From Schistosoma haematobium (Eukaryota; Platyhelminthes; Trematoda; Strigeidida; Schistosomatidae), in the NCBI RefSeq assembly GCF_000699445.3, contig NC_067196.1, positions 75,647,864-75,711,863 of the forward strand: DNA of 64,000 bases, given 5' to 3'. The translations under genes were made by a program, and so were the position numbers. Numbering within the stretch: position 1 is the stretch's first letter; every line of letters starts with the position of its first letter. Below, piece after piece: positions 12,101-24,100 of this stretch. The notes below the pieces were generated by a model. It did not search any database. It worked only from the letters and a program-made list of their open reading frames with translations, and was not told the DNA's origin.

Positions 12101-15100
12101 CAAGGGATGGATCACTGTTGATACGCTGGATAAGATTCAAGAAAGGAGGAACAAGAAGGCGGCAATCAATACCAGCCGAACAAGAGCAGAAAAAGCCAAG
12201 GCACAAGCTGAATACACAGAAGTAAACAAGCAAGTGAAGAGGAGCATCAGAACTGGAAAACGTAGATATTTGAAGTATTCCCATATTGTAAATTTAGAAA
12301 ACATATATAAGCGAATAATATTGATTTCGATTAGATCCTCATCAGGCTTTACTGTAATATACAGTAATATTTGTATGCATATACTAAATCATTAAACCAA
12401 TCAAGGTTGTTTACAAGTCAATGATAACAATGAAAACGATTACATAATAAGTGAAACTAGAGCAGTAAAGGGAACGTTTAATGCTGCCAACCTCTGCCTA
12501 TCGTATTCGACCCGATCGATGGTGATTCCGCAATTGAAGGATAAGTTACCTGGTTATGCCACTTCTATGTGTATCTACGAATTCAGCTGCTCCTGTGGAG
12601 AAAGCTATATTGGGCGCACTACCAGGCAACTGAACCAACGAGTTAGTGAACACCTCCCTTCGTGGTTAAGAAAAGGTTACGTCAAAACAATACGCACCTC
12701 GGTTCTATCACACTTGATCGATAGCGGTCATATAGTGGACAGAAACAAGTCGTTCAAAGTTATTTATCGTATTCCCACTAGTTTCCCTTATGGTGTTCGA
12801 TCTCGTCTCTTACACATAGCAGAAGCTATAGGAATCCGAGCCAACAAGCCAAGTCTTTGTGTTCAGAAGAAATTTGTAACGCCCTTATCTCTCCCCTAGC
12901 CTTAAGTAATAAATGAATTTATTTATTCTTTTTCAAACTTTCTCTTCGTTTATTATTTTTCTTCACCCCCTCCTACCACTTTATTCTCTCTCAACTATAC
13001 GTTTCATGGTCCAATTATCTGAACATTTCTTATTACGTCATCCCATAATTTTATAAATGTTATCTCAGTTTCTATATTTTTCTAATCATTGACCTATTTC
13101 CGATTATGTAACATTGATTTGAGCCTTTATTATTCTTATCAAAACTAATGCACCTGTTGTCACACCATCAATTTGTACTTTTCACGTTTCACTTATTATG
13201 TAATCGTTTTCATTGTTATCATTGACTTGTAAACTACCTTGATTGGTTTAATAATTTCGTATATGCCTACAAATATTACTGTATATTAAAGTAAAGCCTA
13301 ATGAGGATCTAATCGAAAACAATATCATTCGCTTATATGTGTTGTCCTAAACGTAAATATGTGGAAGATCTAGCAACGACGGCGGAAAAGGCTGCAAGAG
13401 AAGGAAATATGAGACAATCGTATGACACGACAAAAAACTCTCAGGAAATCACCGTAAACCGGAGCGACCAGTGAAAAGCAAGGAAGGCAAGGTAATCACC
13501 AACACTGAAGAGCAACGAAACAGGTGGGTAGAACACTTCATAGAACTCTTGAATCGACCAGCTCCACTGAACCCACCCAACATCGAAGCAGCACCCACGG
13601 ACCTCCTATTCATTGTTGGTCCACTAACAATTGAAGAAATCAGCATGGCCATCAGACAAATCAAGAGTGGCAAAGCAACAGGACCGGAAAACATTCCAGC
13701 AGAGGCACTGAAAACAGACGTAGCGGCAACTGCAAGGATACTCCACATTCTCTTCAATAAGATTTGGGATGAGGAACAAGAACCAAAAGACTGGAAAGAA
13801 GGACTTCTGATCAAAATACCAAAGAAAGGCGATCTCAGCAACTGTGATAACTACAGGGGCATCACACTTCTCTCAATACCGGGAAAAGTCTTCAACAGGG
13901 TATTGTTAAACAGAATGAGGGACTGCGTAGACGCCCAACTTCTTGACCAACAGGCAGGATTCCGTAAGGATAGATCGTGTACAGACCAAATCGCAACTCT
14001 ACGGATCATTGTGGAACAATCAATTGAATGGAATTCATCGCCCTACATCAACTTCATTGACTACGAAAAGGCATTTGACAGCGTGGACAGAACAACGCTA
14101 TGGAAGCTTCTTCGACACTACGGCGTGCCTCAGAAGATAGTCAATATCATACAGAGTTCATATGATGGATTAAACTGAAAAATCGTACATGGAGGACAGT
14201 TGACAATGTCTTTCGAAGTGAAGACCGGTGTCAGGCAAGTTTGTTTACTCTCACCCTTTCTCTTTCTCCTGGTGATCGACTGGATCATGAAGACGTCAAC
14301 GTCTGAAGGGAAACACAGGATACAGTGGACATCTAGGGTGCAGTTGGACGATCTAGACTTCGCAGACGATCTGGCCCTTCTATCGCACACGCAACAACAA
14401 ATGCAGGAAAAGACGACCAGTGTAGCATCAGCCTCAGCAGCAGTAGGTCTCAATATACACAAAGGGAAAAGCAAGATTCTCCAATACAACACAGCATGCA
14501 CCAATCCAATCACAGTCGACGGAGAAGATTTGGAAGCTGTACAAACCTTTACATATTTGGGCAGTATCATTGATGAACACTGTGGGTCTGATGCAGATGT
14601 GAAGGCGCGGATCGGTAAAGCAAGAGCAACATATTTACAATTGAAGAACATCTGGAACTCGAAACAACTCTCAACCAACACCAAGGTCAGGATTTTCAAT
14701 ACAAATGTCAAGACAGTTCTACTATATGGGGCAGAAACCTGGAGAACTACCACTACCATCATCCAGAAGATACAAGTGTTTATTAACAGCTTTCTACACA
14801 AAATACTTCAGATTCGTTGGCCGGACACAATTAGCAACAACGTACTGTGGGAGAGAACAAACCAGATCTCAGTGGAGGAAGAAATCAGGAAGAAGCGATG
14901 GAAGTGGATAGGACACACATTGAGGAAAGCACCCAACTGAGTCACAAGGCAAGCCCACACATGTAATCCTCAAGGCCAAAGGAAAAGAGGAAGACCAAAG
15001 AACACATTACACCGGGAAATGGAGATAGATATGAGAAAAATGAACAAGAATTGGATGGAATTAGAAAAGAAGGCCCAGGACAGACTGGTTTGAAGAATGC

Positions 15101-18100
15101 TGGTCGTCGGCCTATGCTCCATTAGGAGTAACAGGCGTAAGCAAAGAAAGTAACAGGAATAGATAATCTATTCATTAGATGAAAATGACATGTTCTGCCT
15201 ACAAGTCACCAGAATATATTTTATTACTGAGATTTTCCAGTTGATGAATTTTTGTGAACAAACCTATAATAAATAATATTTAGATCTGTTATTATCATAA
15301 TTTATTTCGTCCTAATGACTACTATTAAAGGTTAATGGAAAATCTTCAGTACACTGAATCAAAATTTATCTTGTTCACTTACACGTTGATGACACGAATA
15401 AATAAGCTTATCTGTTTTATTTAAAATGTTTGACAGATTCTTTTTAGCATCACTTAACGGAAAGATAAAAATAATACGTTTTAGTAATATGATAAAGGTA
15501 TAAATGATGAATGACTGAGTACTGTCAGTAAGCCAAAACTTAGTGTTTAGTATTTAAATGATGAACGCAATGTAAAGGAAATCTGATTGTATCAAATTAC
15601 CTTCTAATTACTACATATCTAACGAAATAAGAGGGGGATTAAATCTTTTTAACATCAAACAGAAATTACATATAAAACATTTCTGTTACTCATTTGGATC
15701 TCTTTAAAACAACTACTTAATCCAAATATAGTGGACTGTAATCTTTACTCTTAAACGATGTTATAATAATTGAATAGTTTGAAATCTATACAAGTTGATT
15801 AACAAAGAACACCTAACTATAAATAAAACACATTATTTCTTTGATAATAAAACATATTAATTCACATTTTATTGATACTACCAATATTTCAATGTCAAAC
15901 TTGTACCAAGACAAAATTTAGTATCCTCTAATTAAATGTATGACATTTCATGTTCTAAATCAGAATTTATAAAAAATTTCGTCTCAATTTAAACAAATAG
16001 TTTCACAATAATTGAGCGTCGATTCAATGTAAGACATAATGAAGGAAAATCATATTTGTAAAAATCTCAGTAATTAAACTTTAAGTAAATCCAACGTTTG
16101 ACTCGGTAATCTGATTCATGCTTTTACATGAAAATATAATCAATCATCAAAACTATCGATAATCGAAAAAGCTCGGATCAGATTGCCAAGAGAAACGTTG
16201 AATTTAGTTAAAGTTTTGTTCGCTAGTACTTTTATAAATATTGTTTTCTTCTTTAATATCTCAATCAGAATGAATGAGGAATATTTTATCAGTATGGCTT
16301 GTTTCATACTAATCACAATAACTATATATATATATACTACAATACAAACATTTAATGTTTCCTGAAAAAAAACAAATTATAAAATAGAATATTTATTGGC
16401 ATATATTTTCTATTACAAACATACGTTAGTTATATATAAATAAAATAAATAGATTATGTTATATTATTCAGCACTGCATGTTACTCACTATCATCCAAAT
16501 TTAAACTGAGTTTCATGTAAACTGTACACAGTAGATAAACTGAACGAATAAGGTCAACCATGGAACTGAAACTTTCTTCTTTGTAGTAACTATATGTATT
16601 TTTCAGAATAATAAAACCATATTATCATGATCATAAAAAATTATTGACTAAGTTATAAAGAACACATTGGAAATGATTGAGTAATAAATAAGTCTGAATA
16701 AGAATTTAACATTACGTTCCTATTCTTGTAATTTTCACATTGTCTTAAAATATGTTTTAATGAGCTGTGTAAAGTGTTTTGCTAAGTGTAGTTATTGTTA
16801 AAGGTTTAAAAAGAAATCCAACGCCAAAAATCCACATCAAAGTAAACATTCTCAAAGAAATGAACAGAATAAATAAGTGAAAGAAAATAATCTCAATAAC
16901 GATAGAAAATTTAACATTGATAAAGCTTTAAAATAGGAAATACAAAATCAAGGGGATGAACAGTCAAAAGTAATACTTTATTCAAAACAGTGTTCATCAG
17001 TTTAATTTTGAATAACGTTAGGGTATGTTATATAATTTTTTTAAACTAGAAACATGCATAACCCATTTCCCCAAATACTTAGAATAATGAATGTGTCGGA
17101 AATGACAAACTGTTTTACAAACTTTGCCTAGAACTCTGTACTCAACGTTATTCGTTGTCAGTCAGGTGCTTCCTGAATATATATTCCAGATTTTATATCT
17201 AGCCGTGTTCGATAGTGTAGTTTCCTAAAAATTACTTTATAAAATTCCATACAGTTATAGTTATTAAGTATTTGTTAGTCAAACACTATCGAGCAGAATT
17301 TTCTACAACTGTACAATAATGACTGAATGACATATTTGGAATAATGTAGATCTAAGCATAGTACATGCTTAGACCGTCCAAATTAACAAGTATTGGTAGT
17401 ATCAGTGTTGTGTGACTCAGTTGTTTTCCAAAAAGATAGTGAACGATATCAGACGAGTTACGACAGTTTCCATTCATATTTCAAAATCGCAAAGCAACTC
17501 AGAATGATCTTCCAGTCTATAAGTTTATCTTTCAACATTCAATTTGATATCCTGCTAGTATGTCGAATATGTAAAATATTCGGAAATATGAAACAAGCCT
17601 TTTTATATCTATGTTGACATGAAAAAAAATATAGAGATTGAGGTAAAATAAATATTTACAAAGTTGACCCAACTTACCAGGAATATTTTCAAGAAAAAAA
17701 TATAGCTAGCTAACCCACCTAATAAATGAAAATTAAAAAAACTCACATTTTGTTAGAAATTTCATAGGCTTTTTTAAAATAGTCTATAGATTTTCTCATA
17801 TCATCCTCACTACTTTGATATTCAATCTGGAAAAAAACAAGAAAACTATAGGACAAAATTCATTGAATATAAATAGATCAATTTCAAAATGATTAAATTC
17901 TACATAAATTAATCAAGATTTGAATTATCATGTATACTTATTTTTTTTAATCTATTTTCTATATAAGTATAGATGGATAGTGGCTAGCAGTGGGATTCAG
18001 GACACGCGTTTCGTTCCATTTGGAACTCGTTAGCTGGATGCAGGGAAGCAGGTACATTTAGCTGATGAGTCTCAAATAGGAAGAAACGCGCGTCCAGGAT

Positions 18101-21100
18101 TCCACTGCTAGCTGCTATCCGTCTTTGCTTAGAATACTTGTGAATCAATGCAATATCGAGGCAATACGCACATATGCCAATAAGAGACTGATCAATTACA
18201 GTCCTTAACGTTCAAACAATCAGTACCAAAATGAATTATTTTCTATACAGTTTACAGAAATGTAGAGAATAGTATATTTGAATTTCGGTTCATAGTGAAA
18301 TCAGGGAAGAAGTGTGCATCTTCAGTTTAATTTCAAATCCTAGTTTGGAATATACTGGAACTTATGACTAAGATCAGTTTCGAAGCAATCTTCTCATGAT
18401 GCCCATTCACCAAGTTAGATTGATCATTTGTGATGCTTAATAGAAACGGTAGGAAAATTGAAACCTGTTAATATAAGTAAAGGGATTTTTAGACAATATA
18501 GAATAACAAATCAATTGTTTATACTTCAATTAAATTGCTTTTTCTGGTTGGTGTATATATAGAGAGTTATTCTTTTACTGGATCTAAAGCAAGACAATAT
18601 ACGAACGGGCTAAAAAATATTTTCAAGTCTATGCATTTCCTGACAAGGACGTTGTTTTACATGTTCACTGTCAAAATGATATCATTTATTGACTTAAAAA
18701 AGGATTATTAGGGATTTAAGTTTGGTTTTTTTCTTACTAACTCTAGTTCGTACCATTATCTCTTCAGTAAATTTGTGATAAGTCCCAGTTATTAGAATGA
18801 ATAGAAATGCGTAATCAAGATAACAAACGATATTTATATGAAGCCACACAAATTATATGTACGATTTTAGATGTTTTAATTAAATCCACTCCATTTAAAT
18901 ATAATTTTAGCCCGACATTTCATACACAGAAGGAATACTTACATTTTAAGAGTTATCTATTACCAACAAGCTTAATTTTGTAGTTTTCTGTACCATAAAT
19001 ATATAGAACTTCAGTGAATTTTATGGTCGATTTGTGTATTTTGAAAGACATGTACTGTATGTTAGAACCAATGACCATGATTAAATTTATGATTTTACAA
19101 GAACCAACTTCTTGGATTTCCAACTAATGACTTTACTTAGGTTCCTTCGCAAAATTTCAAGTGATAAATGTCAGCCAACTGTATTTCCAATCGACAATGT
19201 TTATGCGTCATAAAAGGTCAGCAATTTATGCTCAAACACTCCGTAGTAAAATCTTGAATTGAGTTCAGCTGTCTCGAACCAAATGACCATACTAATTTGT
19301 GGAATAATACAGTAGATATTAAAAATCTGTATTTAAAACTCGTATGATTTGGTAGCAACAAGTTAAAACTTTCAATATTTTACAGATGATAATACTACTT
19401 TCTTGTGATTGACTGCGTAAGACATTGAAACTTAGATTTATCCTGAAAGGTGGTGGATCAACAAATTGTAGATACTAAACAAGTATTGGTAGCTGAAGAA
19501 GCTTTTGAGTGTTTATCTCGTTACAGTGAAGCAATTAAGATAATCAACGACTTATACGGCAGATGCTAACAAAGAAGAACCAACAATCCACTTTCAATCA
19601 ATACACTGAAATGTATAATGAAGGTCCTTGTAGCATAATTTAAATACATTTTCTGTGTTTTTAATTTTCCATCCTCGAAACTTTAATTTTCAGTAGATAA
19701 AGTGAGTTAGCATTATATTTCAATGCTACACAAGTGTTCATTTGCTTATGTACTGTTGAACTACTTCTTTGTAAAGAATATGAAAGCCAATTCACGAACC
19801 ACTCATTTTTTACGATGACAAAGAAGAGATTTTACTTAAGGCCAAGATTATGTTGTCACGTTTCCTAAACTGAAAGGTCTAAGTACAAATCCCTATCAAC
19901 TTCCTAATGTGAGATACCGTAATTAACTTGAATAAAATTCTAGTATGAGAGCAAAAACTATACAACTGAACTATCAACATAACTTCTCTAAATAAACTGA
20001 CTTTTTATCAAAACGAGTGAGTTGTTAATATCAAAACTAAGACTTACATGAGCAAGTGCGTGATAAACTGATATCACTTCTTTACTCTCTGGACCATATG
20101 TCTTCTCTATGAATTTCAATGCTTGCATATATTGATCAAAAGATACAACATATTTCTCACATTCAAATGCAATTCTAAATAAAGTACACATAATATTCAT
20201 GAACATTAAAAAACGGTTCACAGTGAAAAGCGCTTGAATCAAATCCATTTATCGCAACTATCATCTTTTTTTCCTTATGCATTTGAACACATTTAGGAGG
20301 AAATAAATTTTTAGCCTATTTATTTCAAGCAAATATTGTAAATTATGTAAATTTTTAAAATTCGATCTTCTGGAAGAAAATAACTAACTTAAGTCATGCG
20401 GCATCTTATTTCTGTCATATGTATTTAAACGAGAAATTCGCAGATAACTGGCAAAAACAGAATTGCTAACACTATCTAAATATAGTGATTGTGTTAAATA
20501 TCAATATAGGATGGTAGAGATTATTGACTTTCATTGAAATCATGAACAGATCAATGTTTAGTTACCACTGAAAACCTGAAAGCACTGAAAGGCCGTTTCC
20601 TCCTAATACAGGACTCCACAGTAGTGTGCATCTACGATCCCTTACGAAGGAATCGAACCCAAGACCTTCCAAATTCCATATATAATTCGACAGTTCTAAA
20701 ACAAGTATTAATTGTTTAAGTTTCCTCATCGGTCAAGTGACTACAATATTATAATAATGCATCTAATATATACATAATTCATAGAAATAGTTTAAGTATA
20801 GTAAAATACCTACTTTCCATACAAACAATAAATGCAAACTTTTAAATTTTGCAAATTTGGATAAAATTTTTTATCTAATCTTATTAAAGTACAATGATTC
20901 CATTGTTGATAATAATTTTCTAAATATCTATCAAATTGTTTGGAATTATCTTCATAATTATCAATATTTTCTAAACTATTTTTAGATTTTTCAATTGAAT
21001 CAATCAGCTGTTCAACTTTATTTAATGCCTTTTCAGCTTGTCTGATTGAACTGAACGCATCTTTTGTCCTGATAAAATAAATGAAGGTATATTAGGGTAA

Positions 21101-24100
21101 ATAAATGAGAAGACTAAAGTTATAACAATGATGTGGTAAATTTATGGGTTATATTTCGAACAATCTGATGACATGATGCTTATTAAGACATTATATATTT
21201 GAAAAATAAAAGGCAAACTAGACAAACTGGAAAGTGAAAGGAAACAAAGATAGTAATATAACACGTTTTGTGAAAACTAAGTTGAATAATGAATCAGTAT
21301 TACTAGCGTAGATTATGGGTTAGAATTGATTGTTTTTAAACACACAAAGGAAGATTTACTCTTCCTATATCCGAACCTTCAATAAACGTTAGTATACGCG
21401 GTTGAACATTTTTATATGATAATATAAAGGCTGACTTAGTATCAACCTTATAACCTTAAGATGTATAAATAGACTGTTCAATTTAACATTATTGTATACT
21501 TAAGAAATGTTCATAATTAATTCTTAGATGAGTAAAGAAATTTCACTAGAATATATGATCAGTGTAGAGTTGTGAAGTTTGTTGGCTTTCATTGAAATCA
21601 TGAACCGATCAATGTTAGACCACTAAAAAAAACTTGGAAATAGTAGACGTTAACACCGTTGGATGCTGGCTCAGTGGTATAAAGGTCATATACGTTCGCG
21701 TGCGAGACCGGAGGTCTTGGATCTGAGTGCCGCGTACACAGTCATAGGCGTGCACTATTGAGGAATCTTATATTATGACATAACAGCCATTCGGTACTTA
21801 CAGTTTGTCAGTGGTGGTCTAACATTGGTCGGTCCATGGTTTCAATGAAATATATGAAGCTAATCTAACTATCTAATAAAGTAATTATTTAGCAGAGATA
21901 CAATAAAGGATACGATGACTAATTAGCAGTAACCAGTGATTTATCTTTGATTTTGATGAGCTTCTGTTTATTCAGGTTGTAAAGTGAACAATACGTTAAC
22001 TGACTCAAAATTACACACCAATCTAAATAGTTCACTGGTAAGGTTTTTAAATACCATACTTGGAGTTCCAATATGTGGATGAATATAAGTTCAGTTAAGT
22101 ATAAAACTAAGATTTATTGGTTTCTGATTAGTACCTCCGGATATCTAACATAGAAATGTCAAGCAATATGAATATGCTAATTTAATTAAGTCTATTCAGG
22201 AAGAATTCCAAATAAAATGATTGATAAGATATTGATTGTATGATTTTCACTTTATCAGTACAGGGATTGAAATATAAACATATTACTTGACTACATAATT
22301 TTCTCTCAAATATAGTACATTTAATAGATTTATTTACTTGAACTTTTAGAATTGATTTTACGTAAAACAAAGTTCTTATAACTACAGGATTCCATTTCCT
22401 AGTCCCAGATTTGAATTAACTACTTATCTGATTTAAGAAATCAATGAGTTTTACAATTATTATTCAGCACTCGAAGTTGTGGAAGATTATAGTAAAAAGT
22501 GATTCGGTTTATTATTCAAAATCTTTTAGATGAAAAAAGAATATTTTAAAATTGAAACTACTGATTATGAAATAACTGAATTGTTTCACTTTTAAGGCTT
22601 TATTTAAGAGTAATTTTCGCGAGAAACTGATATTAGTTAACAACCACCGTCGTTTATGTACAGTACTAAACACAGTTTGGTTATTAATTTTGGATTATTA
22701 ATCAGTCTCCATCCAATTACAACTCTATATGGAATTAAACAGAGGATTCTTAGAGTTTCTGGTGGTCAAAATAAAACGAGTAACGCTCAGATTCTACTAG
22801 CTCATAATATAAGGGATCCTACATCAAGATTATTTGTAAGTTACTACTGTTTTTCTAACATTATAGACTCAAGAAAAAAAATCTCATTTGTATTAATAAG
22901 TTGACCACTTACTTTTTTAAAATTATTTTTGATTTTGCTAATGTATAATAATTCAGTAAAACTATACAAAGAATAAGTAAATTAGCATGATCATCAGAAT
23001 TCTGTTGATTCATTTGCTGACTAGTAGAATTTAAATATAATGATATTAATTTCATGGAGTTTTCTGCATGGCTTTCAGCTTGTAAAGCATATTCTGAATA
23101 GAATAAAATAATTATTTATATAATGTTAATTAAAAATGCCAACAAATACGAAAAAAGGTAAATACATTGAAACATCAAACCGTTCTAACTTGATATAACC
23201 GTTTATAAAAAAGGAACATATAAATAGTGTTTGGACAATGACAAAATTAAACAGGCAAGTGGACATGAAATACATAACCATATATCGTTTCTAATATCTT
23301 AAGGACTTCAGGTTAAAAATGACATTGACTCAAATCCCTGATACCGGTGAATAATAAATTTTGGCTTGTTTCGATGGACTGATGCGAATACAAATGAGTT
23401 TCCCAACTTCCTGTCTTTACATCTAAAATCATATGGTGAGACATGTTGCCTATGACCTATTTAACTCATTAGTACCAAGATCACAACATCATGAACCAGT
23501 CAACTTCACATTTTGGAATTCTATGTCAGATTTTGCCCTTTATTCTATTATTTTGTGGCTACAGTTGACTAAACTCGTAATCAGAAAACTGTAATTTCAT
23601 CTAGTCGTTCAATATCAAAGTACATAGACAACAGCCAAAAGGTAAAACTTTGCAGGGTGACATGTTGTGCTGTTTAAATAAGCTCTAGTAGTCTGTAAAG
23701 CATGAATATGTCAAGATTGGTAGTTAATCCTACAAATAACAAAACTGGTTGAGATTTAAAACCGTTTGACTTCATTTTGTCCTATAAATGCTAATATTTA
23801 ATATATTGTATTCATGATTATTGTAACTAATAAGAATGACTTTCATTCGAAACTTTTTTTATTTATTATCTACTAATTTAATGTGGAAAAGCAAGATTCT
23901 CCGATACAACACAGCATGCAGCAATCGAATCACACTTGACGGATAAGATTTGGAAGATGTAAAAACCTTTACTTATTCGGGCAGCATCATTCATGAACAC
24001 GGTTTGTCTGATGCAGATGTGAAGGCGCGGATCGGCAAAGCAAGAGCAATATATCTATAATTTAAGAATATCTGGAACTCAAAACAACTGTACACAAGCC

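Larger units (their letters stand above)
12276..13348 (+). mobile_element. Penelope-like element inserted in the RTE, with inverted terminal arms
   Basis: Flanking copies of the RTE sequence, 12258-12275 and 13349-13367, share AAACGTARATATKTG and AAG. This is a target-site duplication of about 18 bp with a few mismatches. Inside: inverted arms of about 160 bp (12291-12453, 13187-13350) and a GIY-YIG coding remnant between them. The RT half is missing, so the insertion was 5'-truncated. Confidence 0.85.
10861..15154 (+). mobile_element. RTE-clade non-LTR retrotransposon, full length, split by a Penelope-like insertion
   Basis: Flanked by a 12-bp target-site duplication with one mismatch, AGGAATATATAA (10849-10860) and AGGAATAGATAA (15155-15166). 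Without the 1092-bp insert the element is 3202 bp, the usual RTE size. Order: a 5' UTR rich in CTCCGACTGGAGTCCC-type sequence, APE-type endonuclease, linker, reverse transcriptase, and a C-terminal W-K-W-I-G-H motif. It is broken by a small deletion near 11803, the insertion at 12276, and stops at 14176 and 14938. It lies antisense to the TTC23-like gene in its largest intron. Confidence 0.9.
17971..18123. repeat. Palindrome of two head-to-head hammerhead ribozyme sequences
   Basis: Two arms of about 75 bp (17971-18044 and 18049-18123) are inverted copies separated by about 4 bp. Each arm is a schistosome-type hammerhead with its stem I flank (GCTAGCAGTGG at the outer side). It lies in the intron between TTC23-like exons 5 and 6. 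Confidence 0.8.

Noticed and set aside
19440..19570. TPR-like peptide on the plus strand
   Set aside because: Opposite strand to the TTC23-like gene, no start or splice sites, and only one weak helix; chance cannot be excluded.
21661..21735. tRNA gene (box A followed by a B-like sequence)
   Set aside because: Box B is decayed and the flanks match the hammerhead SINE family; no cloverleaf can be drawn.
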